From the NCBI GenBank assembly GCA_002340255.1, contig DDLS01000134.1:1-15863 (forward strand): DNA of 15,863 bases, written 5' to 3'. Below, piece by piece: positions 1 to 7,134 of this stretch (positions are counted from its first letter, which is position 1; each line of letters opens with the position of its first letter). The notes below the pieces were generated by a model that was not told the DNA's origin, made no database searches, and saw nothing but the letters and a program-made list of their open reading frames with translations. The position numbers and the translations under genes are program-made. This stretch comes from Cyanobacteria bacterium UBA2566 (GTDB lineage Bacteria > Cyanobacteriota > Cyanobacteriia > Cyanobacteriales > Desertifilaceae).

Positions 1-28
1 CATCTCCCTATCCCCCCATCCCATCAGA
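1..28. repeat. STRR heptamer tract (degenerate), cut by window edge
   Basis: C-rich 7-base units follow one another (CATCTCC, CTATCCC, CCCATCC, then CATC). The pattern resembles the degenerate heptamer arrays found elsewhere in this window. It is cut off at the left edge, so its full length is unknown. Confidence 0.45.
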
Positions 29-110
29 TCTATTTGCGCAAAATTGGGTAAGATGAGTTTCGGACACGAAGCGAGTCGGTCTGGTCAACGTATAGTCAGG
101 GAAGCTATTT

Positions 111-839
111 ATGGTTCATCCACGTAAATCCATTCATCGCTCTACTGGAAAGCAACGGTCAAACCGACTCCAGTTTATTCTGAAACCCCTTCAAAACCAT
201 ACCCTATTGGTGTGGAGCATTTTAGCCGTGCTGGCGATCGGTATCGGTTATGAAGCTTTGAGTATTCTACTCAATCCTGGGGAGATCGAACCCGAAGAGG
301 CGATCGCAGAAGTCACAGAAGAAGCAGAACCGATAGAAGAGATCGAGGAACCAGAGGTTAACTCTACTGTATCCTGGCTCTGGTTAGGAGCGATCGCCTT
401 GGGATCGGGAGGTCTCTTTGTCCTCTGGAAAAGCCTGCAAAATCCCAACGCCCATAAACGAGCATCTCTCAACCGTCGCCAACGTCGCGGAACCCCACTC
501 TTATTAGAAAAACCCCAACCCTTGCGAGTCCAAGTTTCTCAGCGCAAGCCCATCACTCCCTCCAGTCCAGACCAATTTACACCTCAAACAGCCCCTCTTG
601 AGCCTCAAAACCCAGCAGAAGTTATCCCCTCCGCAGAACTCACTTCACCTCCAAATCAACCCCAAAAACCCGTTACCTTTGACGTAAATCCTACTGCCAA
701 ACCCTTCCAGCATTCCTCTTTACAAGTTCCCAACTTTCCCAAACTCACCCCAGACATTCCACAGGGATCGACTCCAAAAGTAGTTCGCAAGACTCCCCCC
801 CAAGAGTATCCCGATCGAAATATCCGCAAATCCTCTTAA
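111..839 (+). CDS. Two-pass membrane protein with acidic loop and Pro-rich tail, unknown function
   Basis: I do not recognise a family for this 242-residue protein. It has a basic N-terminus, a hydrophobic segment at about residues 32-52 and a strongly acidic stretch at about 57-82 (Glu every second or third residue). A second hydrophobic segment lies at about 88-107, followed by an Arg/Lys-rich patch at about 115-127. The rest, about 130-242, is rich in Pro, Gln, Ser and Thr and looks disordered. By the positive-inside rule both ends should be cytoplasmic with the acidic loop outside; that is inference. The ATG is preceded by AGGGAA at about 8 bases, a good ribosome binding site. Two HIP1 sites in the coding region suggest a resident gene. 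It points toward panD, which is on the opposite strand. Confidence 0.72.
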   Translation: MVHPRKSIHRSTGKQRSNRLQFILKPLQNHTLLVWSILAVLAIGIGYEALSILLNPGEIEPEEAIAEVTEEAEPIEEIEEPEVNSTVSWLWLGAIALGSGGLFVLWKSLQNPNAHKRASLNRRQRRGTPLLLEKPQPLRVQVSQRKPITPSSPDQFTPQTAPLEPQNPAEVIPSAELTSPPNQPQKPVTFDVNPTAKPFQHSSLQVPNFPKLTPDIPQGSTPKVVRKTPPQEYPDRNIRKSS

Positions 840-860
840 AAAATAGGGGATAGCTATAGC

Positions 861-889
861 TAATGACTCATTACGGATTACCCATTACC
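861..889. repeat. STRR heptamer array between the membrane-protein gene and panD
   Basis: Units TAATGAC, TCATTAC, GGATTAC and CCATTAC run in 7-base phase. The tract is bracketed by an inverted pair, CTATAGC at 854-860 and GCTATAG at 899-905. The right copy covers the panD stop codon. Confidence 0.6.
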
Positions 890-899
890 TCGCATACCG

Positions 900-1241
900 C
901 TATAGAAATTCTACAAATGTATTGTTTTGATCCACTAAAATCTTGATGGGAGACTTAATTGCATCCGTGACTTCAAAGGCTAACAAGGTAATCATATCTC
1001 CAGGATGAACCAAATGTGCAGCAGCACCATTGATGCAGATCGCACCGGAGTCCGGTTCTCCTTCAATCACATAGGTTTCTAAACGATTCCCATTGGTATT
1101 ATCGACTACTAAAACCTTTTCTCCAGGCAACAAATCAGCCTTCTCCATCAGAGTGCGATCGATAGTAATACTGCCGATATAGTTAAGATTAGCTTCAGTC
1201 ACTGTCGCCCGATGGATTTTGGACTTTAACATGATCCGCAT
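900..1241 (-). CDS. panD: Aspartate 1-decarboxylase (pyruvoyl-dependent)
   Basis: Decarboxylates L-aspartate to beta-alanine for pantothenate and CoA synthesis in the cytosol. The 113-residue length suits the family. The self-cleavage site is the Gly23-Ser24 pair in YIGSI; Ser24 would become the pyruvoyl group of the alpha chain. Lys8, Tyr21, Arg53 (GNRLETY) and Tyr57 match the family's active-site residues, and the NGAAAHL motif at about residues 70-76 is typical. The first ATG fits the family start (M-x-x-M-L-x-x-K-x-H-R); a second ATG lies three codons in. No good Shine-Dalgarno is visible. It is divergent from leuC across 137 bases. The stop codon lies inside a GCTATAG repeat that flanks an STRR. 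Confidence 0.95.
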   Translation of the reverse strand: MRIMLKSKIHRATVTEANLNYIGSITIDRTLMEKADLLPGEKVLVVDNTNGNRLETYVIEGEPDSGAICINGAAAHLVHPGDMITLLAFEVTDAIKSPIKILVDQNNTFVEFL

Positions 1242-1278
1242 AATAGTTAGATTCCGTTACTTTTTCTTAAGGTGAATG

Positions 1279-1308
1279 ACTATACAAGTCCCTGGATCAA
1301 ATGATAAA
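1279..1308 (-). promoter_or_regulatory. Possible panD promoter
   Basis: Reading the minus strand, TTTATC (1303-1308) and TATAGT (1279-1284) are separated by 18 bases and lie about 40 bases upstream of the panD ATG. The -10 box is good and the -35 box is moderate. This is a sequence match only. Confidence 0.3.
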
Positions 1309-1333
1309 CTGCCAGTGAACTAAGGTAAAAAAC

Positions 1334-1368
1334 AGTTTACCCATTACCGATTACCAGCGCCTAGCGCT
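1334..1368. repeat. STRR heptamers plus small hairpin upstream of leuC
   Basis: Units AGTTTAC, CCATTAC and CGATTAC (1334-1354) closely match the array near the panD stop. They are followed by an inverted repeat AGCGC-CTA-GCGCT (1356-1368). The tract ends about 10 bases before the leuC ATG, so it occupies the 5' leader where a ribosome binding site would be expected. Confidence 0.55.
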
Positions 1369-1378
1369 ACGATGGACT

Positions 1379-2782
1379 ATGAGCAAGGGCACGCTATTTG
1401 ATAAAGTCTGGAACAACCACAAGGTTCGTACACTTCCTTCTGGACAAACTCAACTGTTTATTGGACTGCATCTCATCCATGAAGTTACCAGTCCTCAAGC
1501 GTTTGCCATGCTGCGGGAGAGAAATTTACAGGTACTATTTCCCGATCGCACCGTTGCCACGGTCGATCATATCGTGCCCACAGACAACCAGGCTCGACCC
1601 TTCGCAGATCCGTTGGCAGAAGAGATGATGCAAGCCTTAGAAACGAGTGTCCAAGAGCATGGGATTCGCTTCTATAATGTGGGTTCGGGTAACCAGGGTA
1701 TTGTGCATGTGATCGCCCCCGAACAAGGGATGACGCAACCGGGCATGACGATCGCCTGTGGAGATAGCCATACCTCAACTCATGGAGCATTTGGGGCGAT
1801 CTCCTTTGGGATTGGAACCAGCCAAGTGCGAGATGTGCTAGCCTCCCAAACCTTGGCTCTGGAGAAGCTCAAAGTGCGCCGCATTGAAGTCAATGGAAGC
1901 CTACGTCCGGGGGTTTATGCCAAAGATGCGATCCTTCACATTATCCGCAAATTGGGCGTGAAAGGGGGCGTAGGCTATGCCTATGAGTATGCCGGAACGA
2001 CCCTAGAACAGATGTCGATGGAAGAGCGGATGACGATCTGCAATATGTCGATTGAAGGAGGGGCACGATGTGGGTATGTAAACCCCGATCGGGTGACGTT
2101 TGACTATCTGCAAGGACGGGAGTTTGCCCCCCAAGGAGAAAACTGGGATAAAGCGGTGCAATGGTGGCAAAGTATCCGATCGGATGCCGATGCTGAGTAT
2201 GATGATGTGGTGGTGTTCAACGCTGAAGAGATTCCCCCTACGGTGACTTGGGGAATTACACCCGGTCAAGGTATTGGTGTGGATGAAGTGGTTCCGACTC
2301 CAGAAAGTCTACCCGATAGCGATCGTTTCTTAGCCCAAGAAGCGTATCAATATATGCAACTCGAACCCGGAAAGGAGATCGCCGGAACCCCCATCGATGT
2401 CTGCTTTATCGGTAGTTGTACCAATGGTCGCCTCACTGACCTGCGAGAAGCCGCTAAATTTGCCCAAGGTCATCAAGTCGCCTCTCAAGTCAAAGCCTTT
2501 GTGGTGCCTGGATCGGAAGTCGTCAAGCAACAAGCCGAAGCAGAAGGCTTAGATAAAATCTTTACCGAAGCCGGGTTTGAATGGCGCAACGCTGGATGTT
2601 CTATGTGTTTAGCCATGAACCCCGATAAACTACAAGGGGATCAAATGAGCGCCTCTTCCTCAAACCGCAACTTTAAAGGTCGTCAGGGGTCTTCGTCTGG
2701 TCGCACCTTACTGATGAGTCCCGCAATGGTTGTCGCTGCGGCAATCTCCGGCCAAGTCTCCGACGTGCGGAAGTTGCTGTAA
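1379..2782 (+). CDS. leuC: 3-isopropylmalate dehydratase large subunit
   Basis: Large subunit of isopropylmalate isomerase, which interconverts 2- and 3-isopropylmalate in leucine synthesis using a [4Fe-4S] cluster. The 467 residues are the usual length. The three cluster cysteines are visible at Cys347 (GSCTNGR), Cys407 and Cys410 (AGCSMC). Other aconitase-family landmarks are VDHIVPTDN at about 62-70, CGDSHTSTHGAFG at about 127-139 and the C-terminal GRQGSSSGRT segment. The ATG gives the expected SKGTLFDKVW start; an upstream ATG at 1372 is out of frame. The small subunit leuD is not immediately downstream: a terminator and a broken pentapeptide gene follow, so leuD must be elsewhere. No Shine-Dalgarno is visible, and the leader is largely STRR sequence. 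Confidence 0.97.
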   Translation: MSKGTLFDKVWNNHKVRTLPSGQTQLFIGLHLIHEVTSPQAFAMLRERNLQVLFPDRTVATVDHIVPTDNQARPFADPLAEEMMQALETSVQEHGIRFYNVGSGNQGIVHVIAPEQGMTQPGMTIACGDSHTSTHGAFGAISFGIGTSQVRDVLASQTLALEKLKVRRIEVNGSLRPGVYAKDAILHIIRKLGVKGGVGYAYEYAGTTLEQMSMEERMTICNMSIEGGARCGYVNPDRVTFDYLQGREFAPQGENWDKAVQWWQSIRSDADAEYDDVVVFNAEEIPPTVTWGITPGQGIGVDEVVPTPESLPDSDRFLAQEAYQYMQLEPGKEIAGTPIDVCFIGSCTNGRLTDLREAAKFAQGHQVASQVKAFVVPGSEVVKQQAEAEGLDKIFTEAGFEWRNAGCSMCLAMNPDKLQGDQMSASSSNRNFKGRQGSSSGRTLLMSPAMVVAAAISGQVSDVRKLL

Positions 2783-2813
2783 ATCAATTAACCTCTAAAC
2801 CATTACCCAGAGG

Positions 2814-2846
2814 TCGGGAGGATTTAAAATGCCCCCGATCTTTTTA
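2814..2846 (+). terminator. Intrinsic terminator after leuC
   Basis: TCGGG (2814-2818) pairs with CCCGA (2834-2838). One mismatch, a G-C pair and a short AT-rich inner stem extend it. TCTTTTT follows at 2839-2845. It lies about 30 bases after the leuC stop and in the right orientation. A second weaker hairpin, CCTCT/AGAGG, lies just before it at 2792-2813. Confidence 0.7.
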
Positions 2847-2874
2847 GTGTCTAAACCTTTACCATAAAAATAGA

Positions 2875-3175
2875 ATGAATTCATAGGCGTTTTCGGTATT
2901 GATACAAGCCAATCTCAGTGGAGCTAATCTCAGTGGTGTTAACCTCAGTGGGGCTAACCTTTGGGGCACCAATCTTAGTGGAGCCGTCCTCAGTGGGGCT
3001 AACCTCAATGGAGTCTATCTTTGGGGTGCTAATCTCTGGAGAGCCAATTGCAGTGAAGCCAATTTGAGTGAAGCTAACCTCAGTGGAGCAATCATTAAAT
3101 AGAGCTAAATTCAGTCGTGCTGACTTCACTGACGCAAGCTTGCCATCTGATCTGAGAGAGCGTATGGAAGAATAA
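2875..3175 (+). pseudogene. Pentapeptide-repeat protein, frameshifted remnant
   Basis: Codons from about 2899 encode about a dozen A(N)LSG-type pentapeptides, the signature of right-handed quadrilateral beta-helix proteins. The frame hits TAG at 3100-3102. One base further along, the +1 frame continues the pattern (AKFSR, ADFTD, ASL) and closes with PSDLRERMEE and TAA at 3173-3175, a plausible native C-terminus. A single extra base near 3096-3103 explains this. At the 5' end, an in-frame ATG at 2875 is followed by TAG after only three codons; otherwise only a TTG at 2899 is available, with no ribosome binding site. This suggests an eroded gene or sequence errors. A 67-residue product from the TTG cannot be excluded. 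The 15-base period is tandem-repeat-like DNA, which is prone to slippage. Confidence 0.65.
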
Positions 3176-3192
3176 CTCTTTAGATATGCTTC

Positions 3193-4332
3193 TTAAACCA
3201 AGGGTTCTTGCTGAGTCGTGCAGTGAATTCCCCCGCCTCCGGCGGCAATATTATCGATGTTGAGCTGTACGATATCACGATCGCCAAACAACTCTTCCAA
3301 CGTTTCCTTTGCATTGCGATCTGCTTGGCGATCGCCAAATTCAGGGATAATCACCGCACCATTGACCACGTAAAAGTTAATATATCCGGCCGCAAAGTCA
3401 TCCCAATCATATCCCCCTCTAATTTTTGTTGGCGCTTCCAGAACAACAACTTCTAGCTCATTTCCATCCGCATCTGTTTCTGATTCGAGGATCTCTAAAT
3501 GCCGTTCGGTTACCTCATGGTCGGGAGAGTCTGGGTTGGGGTCGTACCCAGCAATCACGACTCCAGGACGAGCAAAACGAGCGTAAAAATCCGTATGCCC
3601 ATCCGTAATATCCGCCCCTCGAATACCGGGAAGCCATATAATTTTACGCAGTCCCAATAAAGCTTTTAATTCCATTTCGCAATCCTCTTTACTCCAGCCC
3701 GGATTGCGATTATCGTTAATAATACAACTTTCCGTCACAATGGCATTGCCCTGACCATCGACTTCGATGCCTCCGCCTTCAAACACCAGTTCTGTGTTGA
3801 TGATGGGGACTCCGGCTTGTTCGGCAACAAATTCTGCAACTTGGGCATCACGATCGTGGTATTGTTTATTGCCCCAACCATTAAAATTAAAATCAATTCC
3901 TGCTTTTTGACCCTCTTCATCGAGGACAAAAACCGGGCCCGTATCTCTCATCCAGAGGTCGTCTAATTCAGTAACGATTAACTCCACATCCGAGCCACAT
4001 TTAGCCAAAGCAATCTTATAATCTTCTTCTCGAACTAACATTTTCACCGGCTCGTATTGGGCGATCGCATTGGCAATTCTGGCTAGATCGTCCTGCACAT
4101 AGCGAAAATCTTCCCGTCCCCAGATATCTGGGCTGGCACTAAACGCCATCCAAGTACATAAATGAGGTTCGCCTTCATCGGGCATGAAAAAAGAAGAATT
4201 GGAACTCATAGAAGGGGTAGGAGTAGGGGAAACTGGAGAACTGACTGCTGAACAACCGGTCATATTTTTTCCCACGGCAATAGAACCAGATAGGGTTGCC
4301 ATGAGTTGGAGAAAGAAGCGTCTTTTGATCAT
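3193..4332 (-). CDS. Agmatine deiminase-family protein with Tat/lipoprotein-like leader
   Basis: Member of the agmatine/peptidyl-arginine deiminase (PAD_porph) family, expected to convert agmatine to N-carbamoylputrescine and ammonia on the way to putrescine. From the chosen ATG (379 residues), visible motifs are WMRDTGP with Asp130, FEGGGIEVDG at about 185-194, DGHTDFY with His246 and Asp248, and the C-terminal GGGGIHC with nucleophile Cys371. The N-terminus reads MIKRRFFLQL, close to the twin-arginine consensus. A hydrophobic stretch and MTGC at Cys27, a possible lipobox, come next, then a Ser/Pro/Thr linker to about residue 47. An extra-cytoplasmic lipoprotein is therefore inferred. A longer reading from 4413 adds 27 residues encoded partly by two HIP1 sites and hides this leader, so I reject it. 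It is the last gene of a minus-strand cluster, 67 bases behind the small beta-rich gene. Substrate is not proven; related deiminases exist. Confidence 0.88.
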   Translation of the reverse strand: MIKRRFFLQLMATLSGSIAVGKNMTGCSAVSSPVSPTPTPSMSSNSSFFMPDEGEPHLCTWMAFSASPDIWGREDFRYVQDDLARIANAIAQYEPVKMLVREEDYKIALAKCGSDVELIVTELDDLWMRDTGPVFVLDEEGQKAGIDFNFNGWGNKQYHDRDAQVAEFVAEQAGVPIINTELVFEGGGIEVDGQGNAIVTESCIINDNRNPGWSKEDCEMELKALLGLRKIIWLPGIRGADITDGHTDFYARFARPGVVIAGYDPNPDSPDHEVTERHLEILESETDADGNELEVVVLEAPTKIRGGYDWDDFAAGYINFYVVNGAVIIPEFGDRQADRNAKETLEELFGDRDIVQLNIDNIAAGGGGIHCTTQQEPLV

Positions 4333-4341
4333 TTTGTATGA

Positions 4342-4370
4342 AGCGATCGCCCAAAATGGCGATCGCCAAT
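4342..4370. repeat. Pair of HIP1 palindromes in a 28-base stretch
   Basis: Two GCGATCGC octamers lie about 20 bases apart just upstream of the agmatine deiminase start. HIP1 is a dispersed cyanobacterial palindrome; the close pair between two genes can also pair with itself as a short hairpin. Confidence 0.7.
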
Positions 4371-4399
4371 AGACATTTTTACCGACAGGAGGACAACGG

Positions 4400-4618
4400 T
4401 TACAACAGTTCAAAGGAATGAACTTCTAACACCGGCCCAATCATCGCCAGGGTCATGACATCCTCACGAATTGAGCCTTCAACCTTAACCTGAAGTCCAG
4501 ATTGTTTGATTTCATCGGGAGCATCCTTGAGTTCATAGGTCGTCCCATCCGTGACTAAGGCCCAAGTTCCTGGGCCCATGGGTTTATGTTCAATCACCCC
4601 ATTGACAGTTAAACTCAT
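4400..4618 (-). CDS. Small beta-rich protein of unknown function, coupled to the protease gene
   Basis: The 72-residue product begins MSLTVNGVIEH and ends LEVHSFELL. Alternating hydrophobic residues and short turns (GPGTWALVTDG, LQVKVEGSI, MTLAMIGPVLEV) suggest a small all-beta, OB-like barrel. I associate it with small uncharacterised bacterial families of this shape but will not name one. It has no signal peptide or membrane segment. Its ATG overlaps the TGA of the upstream protease gene (4-base ATGA overlap), so translational coupling is likely and this start is strongly favoured. A longer frame reaching 4720 lies wholly inside the protease gene and has no family support. Position suggests a partner or regulator of the protease; that is inference. 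Confidence 0.8.
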   Translation of the reverse strand: MSLTVNGVIEHKPMGPGTWALVTDGTTYELKDAPDEIKQSGLQVKVEGSIREDVMTLAMIGPVLEVHSFELL

Positions 4619-6393
4619 GCGGTTTTTCCTTCTCCAGTCATGGCTAAACGAGCAAGGGCAAAACACAACAGTGCGTTTACCCCTAGGAACAGTTGAGCCA
4701 CCCAACCCGATCCGAGCCAAAGCATTGCCGGGTCAGTAATGGCGCTGATGGCGAGGAAACTGGCAAATCCTAAGCTTATCCCGATCGCCAGCCATTTTCC
4801 AGAGGGATGTCCCAACAGCCCAATCACCAAGATTAGGGGAATCAAAACACTAGCGAAAATAGGGTTAAGTAAGGGACTCCCGCTAATCACATTGCCCCAT
4901 TCAGCGATCGAACTGCCCATCATCCGGAACGGCCATTGGGGAATATCAAAGAGATACAATCCTCTGAGGAAAAATACGCCCGTACTTCCAGCAACTAAAC
5001 CCATGCTTAACGAACCACTCCAAGCAAAGGGGAAATAGTTCCGTAAGAGCCAAGCAAGGAGATAGGAACCGAGTACCATGGCAATTTTCGGCATTAAGGC
5101 GATCGCACCACCATCGATCCAGAAGCGAGGATTCAGATAGCCATTATCGCGCAGCCAACGGAAGAAGTCTTTGAATGTAATTTGACCTTTTACGGCTAGT
5201 TTAACCGCTGCACCTGCATCCAATTGACCTGCACCAAAATGATTGAGGGGGTCTTCTTCTACACTGCGAGAGGATTCTTTGAGGATTTTTAGCACATCTT
5301 CGGGGTCTTCTACACCTACCGACTTAATTAAAGCCGCAACTCCGGCCACATGGGGCGCAGCCATGCTAGTTCCTTGATAACCTTCAAAAACCGGTTTTCC
5401 AGTTTGGGGATCGATGGTATTTTGCACAATTTTACCCGCTTCCGAACCTCCGGGAGCCGACAGGTCTACCCCAGCCCCAAAGTTAGAATAGGGAGCTTTG
5501 ACTCCAGAGGGATCGAGGGCAGAAACCCCGATCGCATGGGGATAGCGAGCCGGATAACTGGCGGCATTTTGATTAGAATTTCCGGCCGCTGCGACGACAA
5601 CTACACCTTTGTCATAGGCATAATCGATCGCTTCTTTGAGCAAATTACTTTCACCTGCTCCCCCCAAACTGAGGTTAATCACATCCGCCTCATGATCGGC
5701 TGCAAACTTAATCGCTTCGGCAATATCAGCTACCGTCCCACCACCACTTGCACTTAATACTTTCAGGGGCATTAACTTGGCTTCATAGGCGATTCCAGCC
5801 ACTCCATATCCATTATTCGTCGATTGGGCAATCGTTCCCGCTACATGGGTCCCATGACCGGCATCATCATTGGCTTCGATGCGATCGTTTACAAAGTCAT
5901 AGCCCTGAGTAAATTTTGTCTCCTTGAGATCCGGCACTTTCGTAATTCCGGTATCAATCACGGCCACCGTTATCCCATGGCCTTTCGTATCATCCCAAGC
6001 GGATTCCATATTAATGCTTCGCAGATTCCACTGTTTAGCATAATCCGGATCGTTGGGGATTTCAGTCGCTTGATAAATATAATTGGGTTCAATACTTTCG
6101 GTATAGTCCTTAAGATCGCTCTGGTGCAGTTGCTCTAACAACAGGCGATCGCCCTCCAGCACATAAACATGATCCTGGAGAGAAAATTCACTATTGAGCC
6201 GAGGAACCGTACCATAGTCTTGAGTGAGGATTTGCACCCATTCCGGGATTTGGTTAGCTCGCTCTTCGCGAAAATCAAGGATAATAGATTGATAGTTTCC
6301 TTGAGTGGCCAATCCTTCAGCCTTGAATAGGGCAAACCCTAATGTAAAAATAAATAAGCAGAGGAGTAGAAATTTTTTCATGGCTGACACCAT
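4615..6393 (-). CDS. S8 (subtilisin-like) serine protease with C-terminal multi-pass membrane domain
   Basis: Numbering from MKKFLLLC (ATG at 6381), the protein has 588 residues. A hydrophobic signal peptide or anchor spans about 4-20, and a probable propeptide about 28-115. The subtilase domain, about 118-400, has Asp143 (VIDTGI), His176 (GHGTHVAG), the oxyanion Asn268 (AAGNSN) and Ser339 (GTSMAAPHVAG). All catalytic residues are present. After about residue 425 come about five hydrophobic segments (roughly 427-447, 457-475, 505-525, 530-549 and 559-580), so the protease is tethered to a polytopic membrane domain. This is an unusual architecture for a subtilase. The in-frame ATG at 6393 adds four residues, and a TTG at 6396 is also possible; no start has a clear ribosome binding site. 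The gene overlaps the next minus-strand gene by 4 bases and is probably the first of the operon. Substrate unknown; an outward-facing catalytic domain is inferred. Confidence 0.92.
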   Translation of the reverse strand: MVSAMKKFLLLCLFIFTLGFALFKAEGLATQGNYQSIILDFREERANQIPEWVQILTQDYGTVPRLNSEFSLQDHVYVLEGDRLLLEQLHQSDLKDYTESIEPNYIYQATEIPNDPDYAKQWNLRSINMESAWDDTKGHGITVAVIDTGITKVPDLKETKFTQGYDFVNDRIEANDDAGHGTHVAGTIAQSTNNGYGVAGIAYEAKLMPLKVLSASGGGTVADIAEAIKFAADHEADVINLSLGGAGESNLLKEAIDYAYDKGVVVVAAAGNSNQNAASYPARYPHAIGVSALDPSGVKAPYSNFGAGVDLSAPGGSEAGKIVQNTIDPQTGKPVFEGYQGTSMAAPHVAGVAALIKSVGVEDPEDVLKILKESSRSVEEDPLNHFGAGQLDAGAAVKLAVKGQITFKDFFRWLRDNGYLNPRFWIDGGAIALMPKIAMVLGSYLLAWLLRNYFPFAWSGSLSMGLVAGSTGVFFLRGLYLFDIPQWPFRMMGSSIAEWGNVISGSPLLNPIFASVLIPLILVIGLLGHPSGKWLAIGISLGFASFLAISAITDPAMLWLGSGWVAQLFLGVNALLCFALARLAMTGEGKTA

Positions 6394-6540
6394 CAATAAT
6401 TGGGTGGTACTTAACAGCTCCAGCAGTAGAAGTTAGGTGAGCGCTCTTACAACCATAACTTATCCCCTTGGGGATTTGGGCCCATCTTACCGGATCTTTA
6501 ATGATTCTTTTCCTGTGGGGGTTTTGGCTGTCGCCAACAT

Positions 6541-6555
6541 GAAAGCGAAGCTTTC
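6541..6555. repeat. Perfect 6-bp hairpin in divergent gap
   Basis: GAAAGC-GAA-GCTTTC is a perfect stem with a 3-base loop. It lies between the start of the minus-strand protease gene and the start of the plus-strand division cluster (6394-6611). No T-tract follows on the plus strand, so it is not a typical terminator. Elsewhere in this gap I see no gene. Confidence 0.4.
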
Positions 6556-6611
6556 CGGAGGAATCGCCCAAAAATCCTTTGAACTGAAACCAATGATAAA
6601 CGAGAAAGATT

Positions 6612-7034
6612 ATGGAACGAGGTTTACTCTGGTTACCTTTATTGACTGTATTTATTGGATTAACCTGGGCTGGGTGGCGAGAATATCAAAAATTACAAGT
6701 TTATGAAGACTGGGCTAAAGGATTTGAACGCTCTAAATATGATATTTATGCAGCCTTAGGGCAAAAAGGAGACCAATTAACTTGGGGTCAACCGACAGCC
6801 TCCGGGCTAATCAACTGCCAAACTTTAGTTCTGAATGACCTACAAGACCTTCAACTTTGGGTTGATGGTGAAGTCGCGTCTAGGGATGAACCCCCCCAAG
6901 GAAAAACTGTTTTTTTAGCCTTACAAGTTAAAGGGAACACCGAACCGGTGAAAATCCCCTTCACAGATGCACAATTGGCCAAGGAATGGGGGAATTATTT
7001 GAATCAGGAGTGGTTGCAGTCAAAACAGATTTAA
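6612..7034 (+). CDS. Small membrane-anchored protein upstream of ftsQ, unknown function
   Basis: This 140-residue protein has one N-terminal hydrophobic segment at about residues 4-21 (LLWLPLLTVFIGLTWAG). An amphipathic stretch and a compact C-terminal domain of about 95 residues follow, without motifs I recognise. The segment from about 76 to 120 has the look of a beta-sandwich. The orientation is probably N-in with the domain outside, but the topology is uncertain. It begins the plus-strand run that continues to ftsQ, ftsZ and thiD, 104 bases ahead of ftsQ, so a role in the cell envelope or division is possible. The gap to ftsQ holds STRR sequence, and co-transcription is not certain. The ATG has only a weak purine-rich site (GAGAAAG). 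Confidence 0.75.
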   Translation: MERGLLWLPLLTVFIGLTWAGWREYQKLQVYEDWAKGFERSKYDIYAALGQKGDQLTWGQPTASGLINCQTLVLNDLQDLQLWVDGEVASRDEPPQGKTVFLALQVKGNTEPVKIPFTDAQLAKEWGNYLNQEWLQSKQI

Positions 7035-7081
7035 GCGTTCTCTCAATCGAGGGGAAAAGCCCTTTATCCCAATGGCCCAGA

Positions 7082-7093
7082 AGTTTATAAACT
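7082..7093. promoter_or_regulatory. Perfect 12-bp palindrome upstream of ftsQ
   Basis: AGTTTATAAACT is its own reverse complement. It lies 46 bases before the ftsQ ATG. It could be a protein binding site or part of a promoter, but such an AT-rich palindrome can also arise by chance. Confidence 0.3.
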
Positions 7094-7113
7094 ATCTCTG
7101 AAGCCCTAAGTCC

Positions 7114-7134
7114 CTACTGCCTATTGCCGATTAA
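7114..7134. repeat. STRR heptamers reaching the ftsQ start
   Basis: CTACTGC, CTATTGC and CGATTAA run in 7-base phase and end five bases before the ftsQ ATG at 7139. The array includes an in-frame TTG (7124) that would extend ftsQ by five residues. Confidence 0.6.

Noticed and set aside
2881..3129. 82-residue minus-strand ORF across the pentapeptide region
   Set aside because: It is the antisense shadow of the 15-base repeat; its Ser/Thr/Glu pattern comes only from the repeat.
4333..4413. N-terminal extension of the agmatine deiminase
   Set aside because: It is encoded partly by HIP1 repeats and would hide a good Tat/lipoprotein leader starting at 4332.
4400..4720. Longer version of the small beta-rich protein (106 residues)
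   Set aside because: The extra N-terminus lies inside the protease coding sequence; the ATGA overlap start at 4618 is typical of coupled genes.
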